A stretch of 37,933 bases of DNA from Planctomycetaceae bacterium (GCA_028284885.1 JANQQW010000057.1:1-37933), one strand, 5' to 3'; positions 27,306 to 37,171 are shown, counted from the stretch's first letter. Notes: generated by a model from the sequence alone, not told the origin. Translations and numbers: made by a program.

Positions 27306-27926
27306 CTACGGTGGCGACGACTGAGAATCACTAGTCGCATACCCGTCCGCGATTTCTGCTGCACGTTCCAACTTCGACATCCAATTGTCATCGACGAAGA
27401 GGCGGGGCTGGTAACTCTCCATTGAGGGATGCTCCTCTAGCAACTGTCGCAGCCGCCCCCAGTAGTACCGAAACTCTGAGCGGCTGGCTTTCGACTGCAC
27501 GCTGTTGTCGTCCTGGAGGCTTATGACCGACTCGGCGTAGTGCACTGCATTCCTCTGACAGAACGATAAGTCCGCGTGAGGATTTCCATGCCAGACCTTC
27601 GTCTCACGGATGTAGGTCCGCGACTCATGGCGTCGGAGCGGAGGGATGTCCTTTCGTCGCTGCAGCGAATACACTCCGTCCGGGCGATAGACGACTATCG
27701 GAAATTCGTGCTGGTACAACCACTTCCCAGAAACTTCGTGCCAGTGGTGTCCAGGCAGGTCACCAGCGTGCACTTCGTGTGTGCCCAGCGTCCGGGGGAT
27801 GCCCGACTCCATCGCGTCGTATGAGCGCCAGTCCGGTTGCCATGGTCTTGGGTTGGGTTTCCAAATGAAGGACCCAACTGCCCAGAAGCAGAACACGATG
27901 ACACAGCTCGCGAGGAATCGTCGCAC
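27306..27926 (-). CDS. Small membrane-anchored hypothetical protein, AT-richer
   Basis: The product (206 residues from the GTG at 27926) is not recognised. It opens with a membrane anchor or uncleaved signal (VRRFLASCVIVFCFWAVGSFIW); the rest is hydrophilic and rich in His, Trp, Tyr and Arg, with no obvious domain. I chose GTG 27926 because the anchor then starts at the N-terminus and GGTGA lies just upstream; an ATG at 27986 adds 20 polar residues but its ribosome site is too close. Codon use is markedly less GC-biased than in rodA and queG. It is downstream of rodA on the same strand, 261 bases away, in which I see nothing clear. Confidence 0.6.
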   Translation of the reverse strand: MRRFLASCVIVFCFWAVGSFIWKPNPRPWQPDWRSYDAMESGIPRTLGTHEVHAGDLPGHHWHEVSGKWLYQHEFPIVVYRPDGVYSLQRRKDIPPLRRHESRTYIRETKVWHGNPHADLSFCQRNAVHYAESVISLQDDNSVQSKASRSEFRYYWGRLRQLLEEHPSMESYQPRLFVDDNWMSKLERAAEIADGYATSDSQSSPP

Positions 27927-28187
27927 GCTATCACCGCTGGTGTCGCGGCCAGAGTGGCGGTGGGGGCTGCTGTTGGACAAACACATGCTCCTGCTGGCTT
28001 CGAGCAGTCGCAGAGCGCAATTGATCGTCTTCGGAGTTGATACGTCTGCTCACTCTTGGCGGTTGGGTGGCACGCTCTGACCGCGAAGCAGGGCGAGCAC
28101 GTGCGGTAGCGTCGCACGGCATGTTTGTCCGCCTCGGCGTCAAGGCACGGCACACAGGGCGGAGCTGAACCCCGCTCGGCCGCTTGC

Positions 28188-29315
28188 TCACGTCGAAAAC
28201 CGAAACGGGTCGCCGCGGAGTTCGTAGCCGGGGCGCATGCCGACGTTGACGAGGAGGCCGAGGGCGACGCAGGTGGCGAGGAGGCTGCTGCCGCCGTAGC
28301 TCATCAGCGGGAGCGTCATGCCGGTGATGGGCATCAGGCCGACCGTCATGCCGGTGTTGATGACCGTCTGCGCGGCCAGCAGAGCGACGATGCCGACCGC
28401 GACGAGGCGGCCGAACGGTTCTCGCGTGGCGGCGGCGATCATCAGGCCGCGGGTGAACAGCACGAGGTACAGGGCGAGCACGGCGAGGCAGCCGACGAAG
28501 CCCCAGCGTTCGCCGACGAGGCAGAAGACGAAGTCGGTCCGCCCGGCCGGCAGGTGGTAGAGGACCGGGTCGTCGGCCACCATGCCCTGCACCTCGCTGC
28601 CCCACGCGCCGCCGAGGGCGAGGACGCGCTTCGACTGGTGGAGGTGGTAGCCGTCGCCGCGCGGGGCGGGGCCGACGTCCTTCTGCGAGAAGAGGGCCGT
28701 CACCCGCGACCGCTGCTCGGCCGACATGCCGGTCCACAGGACGGGCAGCGACAGCACGCCGAGGAACGAGACGAGCGCGAGGTGCCGGGGCCGGGCGCCG
28801 GCCGTGAACAGCATGGCGAACAGCACGGGCAGGAACAGCAGCGACGTGCCGAGGTCCGGCTCGCGGAGGATCAGGCCGACCGGGACGAACGTCAGCAGGA
28901 ACGGCACGACGAGGCCGGTGAGCCGGCGGTAGTTGTCGCGGTACATCAGGTAGTGGGCGAGCGCCAGGACGTAGGCGATCTTGGCGAGTTCCGAGGGCTG
29001 CAGGTACGCGAAGCCGAGCGGGATCCAGCGGCGGGCCCCGTTCCGGACGGGCATCAGGAAGACGACGACCAGCAGGATCAGTGACAGCCCGAAGACGGCG
29101 TAGCCGTGGTGGCGGAAGCGGCGGTACGGGACGAGGGTGGCGGCGAACATGGCCGGCAGGCCGAGGGCGATCCAGAGGAGTTGCCGCTCGAAGAGCGTGC
29201 CGTCGCCGACGAGTTCGTCCCCGCGGGCGATGCCGCCGAGCCCGATGAGCAAGAGGGCCCCGCTGCAGACGACGATCGTCCACGGAACGCGGCGGCACCA
29301 CTCGGCGAAGGTCAC
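28188..29315 (-). CDS. rodA: Rod shape-determining SEDS glycosyltransferase RodA
   Basis: The 375-residue polytopic protein (about 10 membrane segments) belongs to the SEDS family (RodA/FtsW/SpoVE), the peptidoglycan polymerases working with class B penicillin-binding proteins. Diagnostic segments are [20 protein letters not shown], the [20 protein letters not shown] stretch, VGERWGFVG and the C-terminal [19 protein letters not shown]. The frame is open far upstream, but that part is antisense to other genes. I chose the GTG at 29315 ([16 protein letters not shown]), which gives a family-like length; the ribosome site is weak. No mreBCD or PBP2 gene is nearby. Presence of rodA supports a peptidoglycan wall. 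Confidence 0.92.
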   Translation of the reverse strand: MTFAEWCRRVPWTIVVCSGALLLIGLGGIARGDELVGDGTLFERQLLWIALGLPAMFAATLVPYRRFRHHGYAVFGLSLILLVVVFLMPVRNGARRWIPLGFAYLQPSELAKIAYVLALAHYLMYRDNYRRLTGLVVPFLLTFVPVGLILREPDLGTSLLFLPVLFAMLFTAGARPRHLALVSFLGVLSLPVLWTGMSAEQRSRVTALFSQKDVGPAPRGDGYHLHQSKRVLALGGAWGSEVQGMVADDPVLYHLPAGRTDFVFCLVGERWGFVGCLAVLALYLVLFTRGLMIAAATREPFGRLVAVGIVALLAAQTVINTGMTVGLMPITGMTLPLMSYGGSSLLATCVALGLLVNVGMRPGYELRGDPFRFST

Positions 29316-29413
29316 GACGGCTCGGTCCGCACGCGGGAGGAGATCGGCGAAAACGACCGGTGGTGTAGCGGATTCCCGGAGTTCGGGGAACGGCGATCGG
29401 CGTGCCGTGTCCT

Positions 29414-29590
29414 CGACGCAAAGACGCAAAGGCGCTGAGACACGCAAAGAAGACGTCAGAGAACCGCGGATGGACACGGATGCACGCGGATGGCTTGTCG
29501 GCGTCGCGCGGGTTTCCCAATCCGTGCCCATCTGTGTGATCCATGGTCTCCCCTCTTGGCGCGTCTCAGCGGCTTCGCGGCTTTGCGTCG
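29414..29590. repeat. Large imperfect palindromic element between divergent genes
   Basis: The outer arms 29414-29452 and 29552-29590 (39 bases each) are reverse complements at roughly four in five positions and consist of CGCAAAG-type repeats. The inner arms 29463-29491 and 29519-29547 are ACACGGAT/ATCCGTG-type and pair less perfectly. The element occupies much of the 483-base gap 29316-29798 between rodA and the next gene; I see nothing else definite in this gap. It has no coding frame. Similar strings recur, from memory, in planctomycete and other environmental genomes. Confidence 0.75.
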
Positions 29591-29798
29591 AACAGCCAGC
29601 GTCACCTGTCGGAGGACGAGTACGACCCCCCGGACCCGCAGAAACCGACCGAGTCGGACGATCGGACGTGGCGTTTCGGAAACACGGCCCTCCCGGCGGA
29701 CGGGCGGGGGGATCTACGATCGACGCTCGTGGGCGACGTAGAGTCCAGCGACGGAACTCCGCGCGGGTCCGCGCCGACAGCGTTCGACGGAAGGTTCG

Positions 29799-31517
29799 AT
29801 GACCACGACAGCCGACTTCGCCACCAAGCCCGACTCGGAGCCGAGCGACGGCGTTCCGGCCGCCGGCGAGTCCGAGACACCGCGGGCCGAGACCGAGGAA
29901 CGTCCGCTGGAGGACTTGTCGCTGCTGGAGGACAAGACGCCGGACTGGTTCAAGACGACGTACCGGGTGCCGCTCGCGGCGTTCGTGCTGGGGCTGGTCT
30001 ACCTCTACTTCTCCTACACGCCGCTGTACCACACGGACCTGTGGGGCCACCTGTCGTACGGGCGGTGGATCGTGCAGAACGGCCAGCTGCCGGAGACGGA
30101 GCCGTTGCTGCCGCTCGCCGCGGGGCAGCCCTTCGTCGACACGGCGTGGCTCTCGAAGATCGTCGGCTACCAACTCGTCGAGTCGCTCGACTACGCGGGC
30201 CTGCAGTTCGTGAACGGCCTCGGCGTCGCCGCGGCGTTCGGGCTCCTCTGCCTGTGGATCGTCCACCGCACCGGGTCGCCGGTGTGGGGCGTGTTCGCCG
30301 GGGTTTTGTTCGCGATGGTCGGCTGGGAACACCTCTCGGTGTTCCGGCCGCAGCTGGTGGGCGTGGTGTTCTTCGTCGGACTGCTGACGCTGCTGCACTC
30401 GCGGCCGGAACGTTGGCAGCTGTTCGCCGTGCCGCTCGGCTTCCTGCTGTGGACCAACCTGCACGGGTCGTTCCTCATCGGCTTCGGCCTGATCGGCGCC
30501 TTCGTCGTCGGGCGAGCCGTCGACCTGCTGTGGCGAACACGGTCCTGGCGGTCGCTGTGGCACGACCGTCGGATTCGACGCGACTTCGTGCTGCTCGAAC
30601 TCGCCGGCGTGGCTTCGCTCGTGAACCCGTGGGGCCTGGGGCTGCATCTCGAGGCACTCAGCTTCGCGTCGCACCCGAACCTCGCCGCGATCGTCGAGTG
30701 GGAGCCGATGACGATCCGCATGCTGCAGGCGCGGCTGTCGCTCTATGTGCTGGCGGTCGTGTTCCTCGTGCACCGGTTCAGTCCGCGAAGGGCCTCGGCG
30801 ACGGAGCTGCTGCTGCTGATCTCGCTGGGCATGGCCTCGATGTGGGTGTCGCGGTTCATCGTCTGGTGGGGCGTCGTCGCCGCCTGGAGCACGGCGTTGC
30901 ACGCGTCCGCCGTCTGGAACTCTCAGCGCGGCACGCTGCCGGTCGCGAAGCGGCTGGAGGCCGGGGGGAAGTGGACCGTCGTCGCGATCGGCTGGCTGTG
31001 GATCGTCTTCGCGGTCTCGCCGCTGGGCTACCAGACCATCCACGGGGCGCAGCTCGACCACCGTCGGCAGCTCGGCTGGCACACGCCGATCGACATCGCC
31101 GACGAACTGGAGAAGCGGCCGCCGGAGGGCCTCGTCTACTCGACGCTGGCGTGGGGTGACTACCTGATGTGGGCGGGACCCGCGGAGATGGAGTTGTTCG
31201 CCGCTTCGCACGCGCCGGTCGTCCCCGAGGAGGTCTGGCAGGACTACCTCCGCATCTCCGCCGGGGCGGGCGGCTGGGACCACCTGCTCGCTCGGTACGG
31301 CGTGAACACCGTCGTCCTCGCGCACGGCGACCGGCCGGAGCTCGAAGCCCAACTTCGGAACGCACAGGACGAGTGGGGGACGGACTACGAGGACTACGTC
31401 GGCGTGATCTTCAAGCGGAAGAAGCCGATTCGCAACGTCACGACGACCCGCGATCCGTCACCGGCGTCGTCCGACGAGTCGCTGACCGAGATCGCCGCCG
31501 AGGAGGTGGAGCCGTGA
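29799..31517 (+). CDS. Polytopic membrane protein of unknown function (about 10 segments)
   Basis: The 572-residue product has an acidic cytosolic tail (1-50), about ten membrane segments between residues 54 and 410, then a soluble C-terminal part of about 160 residues. The motif [19 protein letters not shown] after the first segment resembles the Asp-containing first loop of GT-C-type glycosyltransferases, but the family is not certain. GGAAGG lies four bases before the ATG. Its stop overlaps the next start (GTGA), so it is translationally coupled to the anchored protein that follows. An envelope-glycan or protein-glycosylation role is inference. Confidence 0.75.
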   Translation: MTTTADFATKPDSEPSDGVPAAGESETPRAETEERPLEDLSLLEDKTPDWFKTTYRVPLAAFVLGLVYLYFSYTPLYHTDLWGHLSYGRWIVQNGQLPETEPLLPLAAGQPFVDTAWLSKIVGYQLVESLDYAGLQFVNGLGVAAAFGLLCLWIVHRTGSPVWGVFAGVLFAMVGWEHLSVFRPQLVGVVFFVGLLTLLHSRPERWQLFAVPLGFLLWTNLHGSFLIGFGLIGAFVVGRAVDLLWRTRSWRSLWHDRRIRRDFVLLELAGVASLVNPWGLGLHLEALSFASHPNLAAIVEWEPMTIRMLQARLSLYVLAVVFLVHRFSPRRASATELLLLISLGMASMWVSRFIVWWGVVAAWSTALHASAVWNSQRGTLPVAKRLEAGGKWTVVAIGWLWIVFAVSPLGYQTIHGAQLDHRRQLGWHTPIDIADELEKRPPEGLVYSTLAWGDYLMWAGPAEMELFAASHAPVVPEEVWQDYLRISAGAGGWDHLLARYGVNTVVLAHGDRPELEAQLRNAQDEWGTDYEDYVGVIFKRKKPIRNVTTTRDPSPASSDESLTEIAAEEVEP

Positions 31518-32791
31518 ACCGAACGAGCTTTCTGACGCTGCAGGCCGTGGTGTTCGTTGCCCTCGTGGTGTCGTGGGCGCGACTGACGCCCGCCGAGCAC
31601 GACGAGGTGACGAAGCTGGTGACCGGCACGGCGCCGGTGCCGCGGATCGACGTGCCCCGCGAGCGCGGGCACCGGATGACGCCGTTGTACGACGAGCCGG
31701 AGGTCGTCTCCGACGCCGACCTCGCCGTCGTGCTCGAACGGGTCCGGCCGCGGTTCGACCGGACGTTCCTGCGGCCGAACCACGTCGAGCACGCGCTCCG
31801 GACGTGGGGCGTCGACGCGACGTTCGAGGATCCGGCGTGCCTCTCCGGCGAGGAGATGACCGAGGTGCTGACGAACCACGGGCAGTTCATGCTGTCGTGG
31901 GCGACGGCGAAGCAGCCGCCGCGGCCGCTGCTGATCGACGAGCCGGGTGGCGTGGCGATTCGCTGGTCGAAGCGGGGCGACACCTCGGTGCACCACGACC
32001 ACTGGCTCGCCTCGCTCACCGAGGCAGGCGTGCGGCTGGACCGCCCGGTCTTCACGCCCGCACGCGAGCAGACGATCGAGGACGTGCTGCAACTCGCGCT
32101 GCGGGACTTCCGGCTCGACGAGCGTGAGGTCGAGTGGTCGGCGATGGCGTTCGGACTGTGGTTGCCGCCGGAGACGAAGTCTTGGCGGACGGCGGACGGC
32201 CGACGGATGAGCTTCGACCTGATCGCCCGGCGACTGATGCGCGGGCACCAGAAGTACGGGACCTGCGTCGGCACGCACCGCGTCTACTCGCTGATGCTGC
32301 TGTGGAACCTCGACCAGCAGTACGACGTGCTGGCCGAACGGACGGCGGCCGACGTGTACGCGCACCTCGAGTTCGTGCGGGACGTGATCACGGCGTCGCA
32401 GCACGAGGAGGGCTACTGGCACGCCGACTGGATGGACGGGGCGATCGCCCTGGAGCATCCCAGTGCCGAGCCGGAACACCGGAAGATCATCGCGACCGGC
32501 CACCACCTGGAGTGGCTGGCCTACGCCCCGAAGGAACTGCACCCGCCGCGCGAGCAGATCCTGAAGGCGGCGAAGTGGATCGTCGAGTCGATCCGGGCCG
32601 AGGACGACCAGACGCTTCGCGACCGCTACACCTTCTACTCGCACGTGGGGACGGCCCTCGCTGCCTGGCGAGGGACGCGGCCGAACGACTTCTGGCAGGA
32701 GTGGCGGAAGTCGCACCCGTACGAGCCGAAGTCCGACGCGGCCGAGTACGGCCCCTCTGGCGGCGTCCAGCTGGGCGGCGACCCGGAGTAG
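31514..32791 (+). CDS. Membrane-anchored protein of unknown function, coupled to the upstream membrane protein
   Basis: The 425-residue product begins at a GTG overlapping the previous stop (GTGA), with a strong ribosome site AGGAGGTGGA at 31501-31510. Residues 4-22 form a signal anchor (FLTLQAVVFVALVVSW). The remainder is soluble and mostly helical, with Trp- and His-rich segments (HEEGYWHADWMDGAIALEHP, GHHLEWLAYAPKEL) reminiscent of alpha/alpha-barrel folds of terpenoid-cyclase or glycan-processing proteins; no catalytic motif is certain. It is most likely extracytoplasmic and works with its polytopic partner. The convergent next gene ends only 16 bases away. Confidence 0.75.
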   Translation: MNRTSFLTLQAVVFVALVVSWARLTPAEHDEVTKLVTGTAPVPRIDVPRERGHRMTPLYDEPEVVSDADLAVVLERVRPRFDRTFLRPNHVEHALRTWGVDATFEDPACLSGEEMTEVLTNHGQFMLSWATAKQPPRPLLIDEPGGVAIRWSKRGDTSVHHDHWLASLTEAGVRLDRPVFTPAREQTIEDVLQLALRDFRLDEREVEWSAMAFGLWLPPETKSWRTADGRRMSFDLIARRLMRGHQKYGTCVGTHRVYSLMLLWNLDQQYDVLAERTAADVYAHLEFVRDVITASQHEEGYWHADWMDGAIALEHPSAEPEHRKIIATGHHLEWLAYAPKELHPPREQILKAAKWIVESIRAEDDQTLRDRYTFYSHVGTALAAWRGTRPNDFWQEWRKSHPYEPKSDAAEYGPSGGVQLGGDPE

Positions 32792-32807
32792 GGGGCTCGG
32801 CGGCCGG

Positions 32808-33878
32808 TCACGGGAACAGGAAGAAGGCTCCCGTCGTCACGCCACCCTGCACGATTGCGGCGTCGAGGTTGAACGGGATCGGCTCGTACTGCTGCGGCGC
32901 GTGGTCGCCGGGGCGGTAGTAGCCCAGGGCGTACATCTTCTTGCAGTACGGGTCGATGGTCGCCTTGTACGGGATCGCGATCAGCTGCACGCCGAAGCGA
33001 GCCGCCGAGGCGAACGGCTGCACGAGGTGGTGGTGCGTGTGGCCGTACCGTTCGAGAGCCGGGTCGTCGAAGTAGAGCGGGTTGCTGTACAGGTTGCTCG
33101 CCTCCCACTCGAAGCCGATGTCGGTGACCGGGCGGATGTCGCCGGCCGCGAGGGGGAGCTCGAACTCCTCTGGACAGCGGGTGTTGAACCCCTCCGGGCA
33201 GTCCTCGGGACGCGGGCAGAGGTTCCCGCACGGGTCCTTGTCACGCAGCTCCGGGTTCGGCTCGTAGTCGGCGAACGGCTGGATGTCCTGGATTCGCGAG
33301 AGGCGGAAACCGGCCGGCGCGGCCTCGTAGTCCGGCATCGGCACCGGCATGACGGGGTTCGACTCCGCCGGCTCGTCGTCCACGACCGTCGCCTGAACCG
33401 GGGCGACGGCGTCCTCCGGCTCCTCGAAGGGCTGGAACGGTTCCTCGTCCGGGCTCGGCAGCGGGATCGGCCGACTCAGTGTGCCCTCGAGCGCCCGCGG
33501 CTTTCGCGCACGAAGACGTGTCGTCGATGCGGTCGCGGGACGCGTGGCCGGCGGCTCCGTCTCCCAACTCGTCTTCACGATCGGGTCGCGCTCGGCGGCC
33601 GGGATCGACCTTCGCGTCGGGCGTTTTGACTTCCCTGCCGGCTCGTCGAGTGTCCGCCAGCCGGAGTCGTCCGAGAACTCGAACGCGGGGCGGACGTCCT
33701 TCCAGCGTTCGGCGGCGGAACGACTTCGCAGTCGGTCCAGCGGGGACTCGGCGTGGGCCGTTCCGAAGCCGACCAGCGTGCCGAGCAGCACGGCGAGTGC
33801 CGCGACCCGTCCGAGCCGGTCAGGACTGGAGGTGTTCTGCCGAGTAGTTCGGTGCTTCCTGCGTGATGGCGATGTCAT
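32808..33878 (-). CDS. Exported Pro/Glu-rich hypothetical protein
   Basis: The 356-residue product has a long basic N-region followed by a signal peptide (about 25-44, cleaved after AHA), a Pro/Glu/Arg-rich low-complexity middle (about 60-190), and a Cys-containing patch ([13 protein letters not shown], then RCPEEF) before a beta-rich end with [18 protein letters not shown]. This last block resembles a planctomycete secreted family known only as hypothetical. AGGGAG lies ten bases before the ATG at 33878. The start lies inside the end of guaB, overlapping it by 59 bases on the same strand in another frame. Confidence 0.72.
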   Translation of the reverse strand: MTSPSRRKHRTTRQNTSSPDRLGRVAALAVLLGTLVGFGTAHAESPLDRLRSRSAAERWKDVRPAFEFSDDSGWRTLDEPAGKSKRPTRRSIPAAERDPIVKTSWETEPPATRPATASTTRLRARKPRALEGTLSRPIPLPSPDEEPFQPFEEPEDAVAPVQATVVDDEPAESNPVMPVPMPDYEAAPAGFRLSRIQDIQPFADYEPNPELRDKDPCGNLCPRPEDCPEGFNTRCPEEFELPLAAGDIRPVTDIGFEWEASNLYSNPLYFDDPALERYGHTHHHLVQPFASAARFGVQLIAIPYKATIDPYCKKMYALGYYRPGDHAPQQYEPIPFNLDAAIVQGGVTTGAFFLFP

Positions 33879-35295
33879 GCGGGTGGTTCTCCCTCACCGA
33901 GGCCGCCGAGATGCGGATGAATCGCGCTTCCGTGCGCAGTTGGTCGATCGTCTCGACGCCGACGTAGCCCATACCGGCCCGGAGGCCTCCGATGAGCTGG
34001 TAGAGGAGTGGCTGCAGGGCCCCGCGATAGGCGACGCGACCCTCGACCCCTTCGGGCACCAGTTTCCCCTTGTCGTCCGCGTCCTCCCCACTCTGCCGGT
34101 ATCGTTCGCTGCTGCCCTTCACCATGGCCCCGAGGGAACCCATCCCGCGGTACCGTTTGAAGCTGCGTCCCTGGTACAGGATCATCTCGCCGGGGCTCTC
34201 GTCGAGCCCGGCCAGCAACCCGCCAAGCATGACCACGTGGGCCCCGGCGGCGAGTGCCTTCGTGATGTCCCCGCTGTATCGAATTCCTCCGTCGGCGATG
34301 ATCGGCACGTCCGTCCCGGCGACCGCCTTGGCGGCACTGGAGACGGCCGTCAGTTGCGGGACGCCGATGCCGGAGATGATCCGGGTCGTGCAGATCGAAC
34401 CGGGCCCGATGCCGACCTTGATGGCGTCCGCCCCGGCGTCGAGCAGGTCCTTCGCCCCCCGTTCGGTGGCGACGTTCCCCGCGACGACGTCGATGTCCCA
34501 CTGCTTCTTCAGCTCGACGACGGTCTCCACGACGTTCTTCGAGTGTCCGTGAGCGCTGTCCACGGTGAGGACGTCGGCCCCGGCGGCGACGAGGGCCTCG
34601 ACTCGCTCGAAGTCGAACACCCCGACCGCCGCCCCCACCCGCAGCCGCCCGCGGGCGTCCTTCGAAGCCCTTGGGAACCGCAGGTTCTTGTCGATGTCCT
34701 TGATCGTGATCAGTCCCTTCAATCGGTACGAATCGTCGATCAGGAGCAGTTTCTCCACCTTGTTCCGCAGCAGAATCTGCTGAGCGTCGGCGAGGCTCGT
34801 CGACTCGGCCGCCGTAACGAGGTTCTCCTTCGTCATCACCTCGTCGATCAGCATGTCCGGCGAGTCGAGGAAGCGGAGGTCGCGGCTCGTCAGAATGCCC
34901 TTGAGCGTCCCGTCTTCCGTCGTGATGGGGACGCCGCCGATGTTCCGCTCGTCCATGATCCGCGACGCCTCGCGGACGGTCGCCGTCGGCCGGAGCGTGA
35001 CCGGGTCGACGATCACGCCGTGCTCGCTCCGTTTGACGCGGTCGACCTCGAGCGCCTGCTGCTCGACGGTCATGTTCTTGTGGACGATGCCGACGCCCCC
35101 CTCTTGGGCGAGGCCGATCGCCATGTCACTCTCGGTGACGGTGTCCATCGGGCTGGAGAGGATGGGGAGGTTGAGCGGGATGCGGCGGGTCAGCCGCGAC
35201 CGGACGTCGACCTCGCTCGGCACGAGCTCGCTGTACCCGGGCTCCAGGAGCACGTCGTCGAAGGTGACTCCGTCGTAGGCAATGCGATCGAGCAT
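33820..35295 (-). CDS. guaB: Inosine-5'-monophosphate dehydrogenase
   Basis: The 491-residue enzyme oxidises IMP to XMP with NAD, the committed step of GMP synthesis. It opens with [16 protein letters not shown], has a CBS pair in the middle (about 95-205), and has the catalytic loop [11 protein letters not shown] with the nucleophilic Cys. GMGSLGAM and the [11 protein letters not shown] flap follow. Length is typical (about 485-490). GGAG is correctly spaced before the ATG, though it sits in the loop of a 6-bp hairpin. It follows rsmA by 120 bases, which carry a palindromic repeat. Cytoplasmic tetramer expected. Confidence 0.97.
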   Translation of the reverse strand: MLDRIAYDGVTFDDVLLEPGYSELVPSEVDVRSRLTRRIPLNLPILSSPMDTVTESDMAIGLAQEGGVGIVHKNMTVEQQALEVDRVKRSEHGVIVDPVTLRPTATVREASRIMDERNIGGVPITTEDGTLKGILTSRDLRFLDSPDMLIDEVMTKENLVTAAESTSLADAQQILLRNKVEKLLLIDDSYRLKGLITIKDIDKNLRFPRASKDARGRLRVGAAVGVFDFERVEALVAAGADVLTVDSAHGHSKNVVETVVELKKQWDIDVVAGNVATERGAKDLLDAGADAIKVGIGPGSICTTRIISGIGVPQLTAVSSAAKAVAGTDVPIIADGGIRYSGDITKALAAGAHVVMLGGLLAGLDESPGEMILYQGRSFKRYRGMGSLGAMVKGSSERYRQSGEDADDKGKLVPEGVEGRVAYRGALQPLLYQLIGGLRAGMGYVGVETIDQLRTEARFIRISAASVRENHPHDIAITQEAPNYSAEHLQS

Positions 35296-35298
35296 GGG

Positions 35299-35313
35299 GG
35301 CAACTCCGTTGCC
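35299..35313 (-). promoter_or_regulatory. Hairpin holding the guaB ribosome-binding site
   Basis: On the minus strand GGCAAC-GGA-GTTGCC forms a perfect 6-bp stem with a 3-base loop just before the guaB ATG. The Shine-Dalgarno GGAG spans the loop and the first stem base. It could tune translation initiation; that is inference. Confidence 0.4.
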
Positions 35314-35314
35314 G

Positions 35315-35474
35315 GTTGAGAGTGGAGTGTGGAGTGTTGAGGTAGGCGAGCGGGGGGTGTGAGCCCCCCGGTTACGCGTGGTCTTGTCGGGTGACGGTCG
35401 AAGGTCGGACGAAGCTCAAAGTCGATCGCCGCTTGCCTGCTCCGGCTCTTGACTCTCGACTCTCGACTCTTGAC
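35315..35474. repeat. Composite repeat: direct arrays flanking a GGGGGG/CCCCCC hairpin, entering rsmA
   Basis: GAGTGGAGTGTGGAGTG-type sequence (35315-35341) and the opposing CTCGACTCTCGACTCTTGAC-type array (35446-35474) are partial reverse complements. Between them GGGGGG (35353-35358), loop TGTGAG and CCCCCC (35365-35370) form a very stable hairpin, which may end rsmA transcription. The right arm lies inside the rsmA coding frame. Confidence 0.65.
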
Positions 35475-36375
35475 CCCCGATCGCCGCGTGCAGCCGGTTC
35501 GCGAGTTCGACGTGGGTCTTCACGGGGATCGCCTCGGCGCGGGTGTTCGGCCCGAGTTCGAGGTCCGCGAGGATCGCGTCGACGGTCTCCTTGCCGACCT
35601 GCTTCTTGTACATGCCGACGAGCACGCTCCGCATGAGCTTGCGTCGTTGGTGGAACAGTCGGCGGACGTAGTCGAGGAAGAACGGCCGGTCGGCGATCCG
35701 CTCGCGGCCCCGTTCGTCCGGGTCGATCTGGATGATGGCCGAGTCGACCTTCGGCCGGGGCCAGAAGACCTGGTTGTTCAGTTTCTTGAGGATGCGGACG
35801 CGACACTGCGACTGCAACCAGACGGCGAGCGACCCGTACTTGCCGCCGCCGGCCCGCGCGACCATCCGCTCGGCGAGTTCCTTCTGGATGGTGACCACCA
35901 TCCGCGACCACGGCAGCTCGCTCGCCACGAGGTTCGAGACGATGGGCGTCGCCACGTTGTAGGGGAGGTTCGCCACCAGCTTCAGCCGTCGCTCCGGATC
36001 GACGGCGAGCTGCTCCTCGACGACGGCGAGCACGTCCGGGTTGAAGTGGTTCTTGTTCTTGAGGGCGTCGGTGTGGAGCAGGGTGACGTTGTCGAACTTG
36101 GCGACCGCCTCGGCCGCGAGGGCGTGCACGTTGGAGTCGATCTCGACCGAGACGACGTGCCCCGCCTGCCAGCACATGAAGGTCGTCATCCCGCCGGTGC
36201 CGGAGCCGATCTCGAGAACGACGTCGGACTTCTCGATCCGCGCACTCTCGACGACGAACTCGACGAGGTTGATGTCGATGAGGAAGTTCTGGCCGAGGTC
36301 CTTGCGCGGATGGAACCCGTGCTGCTCGAACAGCTCCATCAGGTGCGCCCGGGTCTGGCGGTCGAAGTCCTTCAT
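35416..36375 (-). CDS. rsmA: 16S rRNA (adenine1518/1519-N6)-dimethyltransferase
   Basis: The 319-residue enzyme dimethylates two adjacent adenines in 16S rRNA helix 45, a late 30S assembly step. Family features are HPRKDLGQNFLID, motif I VLEIGSGTGGMTTFM, motif IV NLPYNVATPIV (catalytic NLPY), and the C-terminal FFLDYVRRLFHQRRKLMRS. The ATG at 36375 overlaps the ribE stop (ATGA). The C-terminus is unusual: after the normal family end (ELANRLHAAIGG) about 19 residues (QESRVESQEP and on) are encoded by an intergenic-type repeat. Cytoplasmic; no missing key residue. Confidence 0.94.
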   Translation of the reverse strand: MKDFDRQTRAHLMELFEQHGFHPRKDLGQNFLIDINLVEFVVESARIEKSDVVLEIGSGTGGMTTFMCWQAGHVVSVEIDSNVHALAAEAVAKFDNVTLLHTDALKNKNHFNPDVLAVVEEQLAVDPERRLKLVANLPYNVATPIVSNLVASELPWSRMVVTIQKELAERMVARAGGGKYGSLAVWLQSQCRVRILKKLNNQVFWPRPKVDSAIIQIDPDERGRERIADRPFFLDYVRRLFHQRRKLMRSVLVGMYKKQVGKETVDAILADLELGPNTRAEAIPVKTHVELANRLHAAIGGQESRVESQEPEQASGDRL

Positions 36376-37007
36376 CGATCTCCCTCTGGGCCCTGCCGTC
36401 TCAAGGCCTCGAGGTACGGCTCCAACTGCTTGGTGATGTACTTGCCGATGACGTCGGTCTCGACGTTGACGGCGTCGCCGACCGCTCGTCTGCCGAGGGT
36501 CGTGACCTCGAGCGTGTGCGGGATGAGCGCGATGCTGAACCGCTCGGGCTCGACGTTCACCAGTGTGAGGCTCACGCCGTCCACGGTGACGCTCCCCTTC
36601 GGCACCATCGTGCTGGCGAGCTCGGCCGGCACGCGGAACCACATGTCGATCCAGTCGCCCTTCTCGTCGATCCGGTCGACGTGGCCCACGCCGTCGACGT
36701 GGCCTTGGACGATGTGCCCTCCGAGGCGAGCGTTCGCGGCCAACGCGCGTTCCAGGTTCACCGGGTCGCCGGCCGACAGTTTCCCGAGGTTGGTCTTCGC
36801 GAGCGTCTCGTCGCCCGCCTCGAAGGTGCGGAGTGGGCCGTCGAACGCGACGACGGTCAGGCAGCAGCCGTTGACGGCGATGCTCTCGCCGATCTCGGGC
36901 GGTTCGTCGCCGGGGAGACTCGAGGCGTCGACGACGAGACGCACGGCGTCGCCGTCGGGAACGATCTCCCGAACGAGCCCGCAGGCTTCGACAAGTCCAG
37001 TGAACAT
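36372..37007 (-). CDS. ribE: Riboflavin synthase, alpha chain
   Basis: The 211-residue enzyme dismutates two 6,7-dimethyl-8-ribityllumazine molecules to give riboflavin. It has the two lumazine-binding half-domains: MFTGLVEACG with GESIAVNGCCLTV and GHIVQGHVDGVG in the first, and KGSVTVDGVSLTL in the second. Length is as expected. Its stop overlaps rsmA's start (ATGA), so it leads a minus-strand run. I see no FMN riboswitch upstream. It is divergent from kdsA across about 400 bases. Cytoplasmic trimer in known cases. Confidence 0.95.
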   Translation of the reverse strand: MFTGLVEACGLVREIVPDGDAVRLVVDASSLPGDEPPEIGESIAVNGCCLTVVAFDGPLRTFEAGDETLAKTNLGKLSAGDPVNLERALAANARLGGHIVQGHVDGVGHVDRIDEKGDWIDMWFRVPAELASTMVPKGSVTVDGVSLTLVNVEPERFSIALIPHTLEVTTLGRRAVGDAVNVETDVIGKYITKQLEPYLEALRRQGPEGDR

Positions 37008-37171
37008 TCAGCAGGCTGACGGGTCGCGGGAGGTGAGCGGCTTCAGGGGGGACGTGATGGAGGACACGCCAGCCGCTCGACCGGTTCCGCGAGGAACGAG
37101 ATTCGTACGACGCTCCATTGGTGAAGGCTGCCGGAGCGGCGGCGGGATGTCAAGGAGTCGGTCCGGCTGGA

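Noticed and set aside
27152-27324. Short plus-strand frame after queG
   Set aside because: It has no start or ribosome site of its own, crosses a palindromic element and overlaps the end of the opposing gene.
29316-29798. Possible small gene in the rodA/29799 gap
   Set aside because: The frames there pass through the palindromic element and have no family-like or codon-biased sequence.
28188-31352. RodA frame extended to 1054 codons
   Set aside because: Only the last 375 codons look like RodA; the upstream part is antisense to the polytopic gene and crosses a palindromic repeat.
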